In this document: positions 5,125-6,821 of the stretch, in pieces
Layout: every line of letters begins with the position of its first letter
Numbering within the stretch: position 1 is the first letter of the stretch
Assembly (NCBI GenBank): GCA_030705725.1
Contig: JAUZPW010000078.1
Span: 1 to 6,821 of the forward strand
DNA length: 6,821 nt
Direction: 5' to 3'
Source of the DNA: Bacillota bacterium
GTDB lineage: Bacteria; Bacillota; Clostridia; Oscillospirales; Butyricicoccaceae
The notes under the pieces: generated by a model
Databases searched by the model: none
The model's input: only the letters and a program-made list of their open reading frames with translations
What the model was told of the DNA's origin: nothing
Program-made: the position numbers and the translations under genes

Positions 5125-5928
5125 ATGAGCCTGAGCAAAAATGCTGATGTTACCACGCTTATCGACAGCGTCGAGGGAGCGCGGAATCTGAACAATGCCG
5201 CGCGCGAGGCCCAAATTTGCTGCAACGTTTATGTAGAAGTAGAAATAGGAGCGGGAAGATGCGGCGTCGCGCGCGGCAGCTTACATGAATTTATGGATCG
5301 GGTCGCCGGATTCGGCAATATTAAAGTTACCGGCATAATGGGATACGGCGGCAAAATTTACGGCATGAAGCCCGGCAAAGAGATGGAGGCCCAAAGTGAA
5401 AAAGAGAGTCTGCTGCTTACCGAAATAAAGCGCGATTTGGAGAGCTGGGGCTATCCGATCAGCATAGTAAGCGCCGGGTCTTCTTATTCGTCAAGATACC
5501 CCAAGGCATGCCGGGGAATCACCGAATCCAGAGCGGGCAATTATATTTTTAACGACGCCGCCACTTTGCTTTCCGGCACATGCGAAGTTAGTGACTGCGC
5601 GCTAAGAGTGATCGCCACGGTAATCAGCAAGCCGGAAAAAGGGAGATTCATAATTGACGCGGGTTCAAAAGCGCTTTCAAGCGACCTGAACCATTACGCG
5701 GACGGCTACGGATATGTAGTGGGCTTCCCCGAAATGAAAATATACAGGTTGAACGAAGAACACGGCTTTGTCGAGTATAAAGATACGGACGCTATATCCA
5801 TCGGGCAGAAGCTCGAGATTATACCTAACCATGCGTGCGTCATTTCGAATTTGTCGGGGGAAATGCTCGGCATCAAAGACGGCAAGGTATTTAACATAGA
5901 TGTTTCCGCCAGGGGAATGCTGAAGTAA
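5125..5928 (+). CDS. C-terminal fragment (267 aa) of the interrupted PLP enzyme, with the metal-binding site
   Basis: This fragment continues the barrel and the C-terminal beta domain. Visible family features are VTTLIDSVEGA (residues 9-19), YVEVEIGAGRCGV (residues 36-48), the phosphate-binding-like VSAGSS (residues 115-120), and IIPNHACV near the end. There H236 and C238 (codons 329 and 331 of the joined frame) match the His-x-Cys metal ligands of D-serine dehydratase. All are intact, so the lesion has not yet spread. It lacks the PLP lysine, so any activity would need the N-terminal fragment in trans or readthrough of the stop. Confidence 0.75.
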   Translation: MSLSKNADVTTLIDSVEGARNLNNAAREAQICCNVYVEVEIGAGRCGVARGSLHEFMDRVAGFGNIKVTGIMGYGGKIYGMKPGKEMEAQSEKESLLLTEIKRDLESWGYPISIVSAGSSYSSRYPKACRGITESRAGNYIFNDAATLLSGTCEVSDCALRVIATVISKPEKGRFIIDAGSKALSSDLNHYADGYGYVVGFPEMKIYRLNEEHGFVEYKDTDAISIGQKLEIIPNHACVISNLSGEMLGIKDGKVFNIDVSARGMLK

Positions 5929-5968
5929 ATCGGGAACCGATTTATATAAAAATATGTGAGGCACGAAA

Positions 5969-6337
5969 ATGAAGAAAAGCGTAAAAACAACGTCGGCGCC
6001 GGTGCCGGCAGGACCGTATTCACAGGCGATTGTAACGGAGCACAATATATATGTGGCCGGGCAGGGACCCGCGGCGCCTGAAACCGGATTAGTACCGCAG
6101 GGTATTGAAGCGCAGACCAGGCAGGTATTGAAGAATATTGAAGCAATATTAAAAGCGGCCGGTTCATCTATTGAAAACGTGGTAAAGGTCAGCGCATATT
6201 TATCCGACATGGCTGATTTTGAACAATTCAACCGGGTCTACAAGGAGTTTTTTAACGAGCCTTATCCTGTAAGAACCACGGTCGGCGTGCAGCTTGTAAA
6301 CATACTTGTCGAAGTGGACGTAATTGCAGTAAAATAG
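5969..6337 (+). CDS. ridA: RidA (YjgF/YER057c/UK114) family enamine/imine deaminase
   Basis: A complete 122-residue cytoplasmic protein, expected to form a trimer with active sites between subunits. RidA proteins hydrolyse the reactive 2-aminoacrylate or 2-aminocrotonate released by PLP-dependent serine and threonine dehydratases, giving pyruvate or 2-oxobutyrate and ammonia. Key features are GPYSQA with Y17 (residues 15-20), R102 in the YPVRTTV segment, which corresponds to the carboxylate-binding arginine, and E115 in VEVD. The usual SGQ-xP loop reads AGQGP (residues 30-34). GTGAGG lies 7 nt before the ATG (5956-5961). It follows the interrupted PLP-enzyme gene by 40 nt on the same strand, which suggests it served that enzyme's enamine product. 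It is intact, so it may have wider use. A terminator follows directly. Confidence 0.94.
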   Translation: MKKSVKTTSAPVPAGPYSQAIVTEHNIYVAGQGPAAPETGLVPQGIEAQTRQVLKNIEAILKAAGSSIENVVKVSAYLSDMADFEQFNRVYKEFFNEPYPVRTTVGVQLVNILVEVDVIAVK

Positions 6338-6351
6338 TTAAATATAAGTAA

Positions 6352-6383
6352 GCCGCCTGATGTTTTTTTCAGGCGGCATTTTA
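6352..6383 (+). terminator. Terminator between ridA and the convergent hydrolase gene
   Basis: A 9-bp GC-rich stem (6352-6360 with 6369-6377) with an 8-nt, T-rich loop is followed by ATTTTAG. It starts 14 nt after the ridA stop. It lies between two convergent genes and may stop transcription from both sides, though the minus-strand tail (TTACTTATATTT) is less T-rich next to the stem. Confidence 0.85.
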
Positions 6384-6394
6384 GTTAATGCGGA

Positions 6395-6821
6395 TTATAT
6401 TTTCAGTAAAGAGCTTGCGTTTTTCCACAGGATCAGCTCGTTTTCCTCAGGCGTCAGGCCGAGATTCAAAAACCTGCGGAGTTCTTCCTCGTGAGACCAC
6501 ATCGGGTAATCGCTCCCGAACAGCACCTTTTTTACACCGTGCCCGCGGATTATTTCCGTGGCTTTTAATTTATCAAGCATGAAAAGCGAGCTTGAGGTGT
6601 CAAAATACACGTTTTTGCCCAACAGATATTTTATCGAATCGTCCCATTTGCGGTACCCTCCCAAATGGGCGGCAATAACTGTGAGCCCCGGAAAAAGATC
6701 CAGCACCTTTCTCAGTCTTTTAGGGCTCGAGGAGTCCCTGTGCTCGTCCCCCATGTGGATTAAAACCGGCAGCTTTCCTTCAAGAGCTTTATAAACCGGC
6801 ATCATATCGGGGTCGTCGATA
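6395..6821 (-). CDS. Amidohydrolase-2 family metal-dependent hydrolase, C-terminal part (5' end outside window)
   Basis: The last ~142 codons of a TIM-barrel hydrolase of the amidohydrolase_2 type (PF04909), a family of decarboxylases and lactone or amide hydrolases. The frame is open to the right edge, so the tandem ATGs at 6800-6805 are probably internal. In order of translation the visible motifs are PVLIHMGDE (a metal-ligand histidine strand), TVIAAHLGG (second conserved His), and LFGSDYPM with the conserved catalytic Asp. The protein ends with ILWKNASSLLKI, the usual C-terminal helix where Asn-Ala closes the barrel. The N-terminal HxH metal motif would lie outside the window, so an active site cannot be confirmed. 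The substrate is unknown. It converges on ridA across the shared terminator and is not part of that operon. Confidence 0.9.
   Translation of the reverse strand, partial: IDDPDMMPVYKALEGKLPVLIHMGDEHRDSSSPKRLRKVLDLFPGLTVIAAHLGGYRKWDDSIKYLLGKNVYFDTSSSLFMLDKLKATEIIRGHGVKKVLFGSDYPMWSHEEELRRFLNLGLTPEENELILWKNASSLLKI

Larger units (their letters stand above)
4846..5928 (+). pseudogene. D-threonine aldolase / D-serine dehydratase-family PLP enzyme gene interrupted by an in-frame TAA
   Basis: Together the frame spans 361 codons including the final stop, the normal length of the family. Members use PLP plus a divalent metal to cleave D-3-hydroxy amino acids (for example D-threonine to glycine and acetaldehyde) or to dehydrate D-serine or D-threonine. 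The two halves lie in the same reading frame and are separated only by one TAA at 5107-5109 (codon 88) and the codons AAG TGC AGA AGG CTT. Those codons read naturally as the family's helix after the ANEI-V/I-G strand, so nothing is inserted or deleted. A single base change from GAA, CAA or AAA would explain the stop. The rest of the frame is well conserved, which suggests a recent mutation, an assembly error or tolerated readthrough. Its ribosome site is AAGGTGG, 4 nt before the ATG. The gene lies 40 nt upstream of ridA, probably in one operon. Confidence 0.85.

Overview
The window looks like a chromosomal segment from a Gram-positive anaerobe, most likely a clostridial Firmicute. This is inferred from the hexameric glutamate dehydrogenase, whose catalytic residues align with the Clostridium symbiosum enzyme at a constant offset. 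It also rests on strong purine-rich ribosome binding sites, sigma-A-like -35/-10 boxes, tight hairpin terminators and mixed base composition (AT-rich spacers, moderate-GC genes). The species cannot be named from the sequence alone.

Layout, left to right. (1) Positions 1-1873, plus strand: the C-terminal half of a YfcC/DcuC-type multi-pass carboxylate transporter, then 25 nt later an enolase-superfamily (mandelate racemase/galactonate dehydratase-like) enzyme, closed by a 17-bp hairpin terminator. This reads as an uptake-plus-dehydration operon for an acid sugar or hydroxy acid. (2) Positions 2007-3468: a monocistronic gdhA unit with its own promoter and GC-rich terminator. (3) Positions 3493-3760: a two-gene tRNA unit, tRNA-Asp(GUC) and tRNA-Thr(GGU) only 3 nt apart, with promoter and terminator. 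(4) Positions 3853-4503, minus strand: an unrecognised lipoprotein whose stalk is built from a 15-bp tandem repeat. (5) Positions 4504-4845: a mostly empty AT-rich spacer ending in a promoter and a perfect 9-bp inverted repeat at the predicted transcription start. (6) Positions 4846-6337, plus strand: a D-threonine aldolase/D-serine dehydratase-family PLP gene interrupted by one in-frame TAA, then an intact RidA-family enamine/imine deaminase gene and a terminator. (7) Positions 6395-6821, minus strand: the C-terminal part of an amidohydrolase-2 family hydrolase that runs off the right edge.

The theme is carboxylate and amino-acid catabolism: acid uptake and dehydration, glutamate/2-oxoglutarate nitrogen exchange, D-hydroxy-amino-acid breakdown and clean-up of reactive enamines. 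Only the two operons are supported by layout; links between units are inference. The most notable point is the PLP gene, where an otherwise well-preserved frame carries a single ochre codon exactly between the PLP-lysine half and the metal-site half, with a Shine-Dalgarno-like sequence and ATG directly after the stop. No clearly new system was found; the remaining oddities are a DxT in place of DxH in the enolase-family active site and the repeat-bearing lipoprotein.
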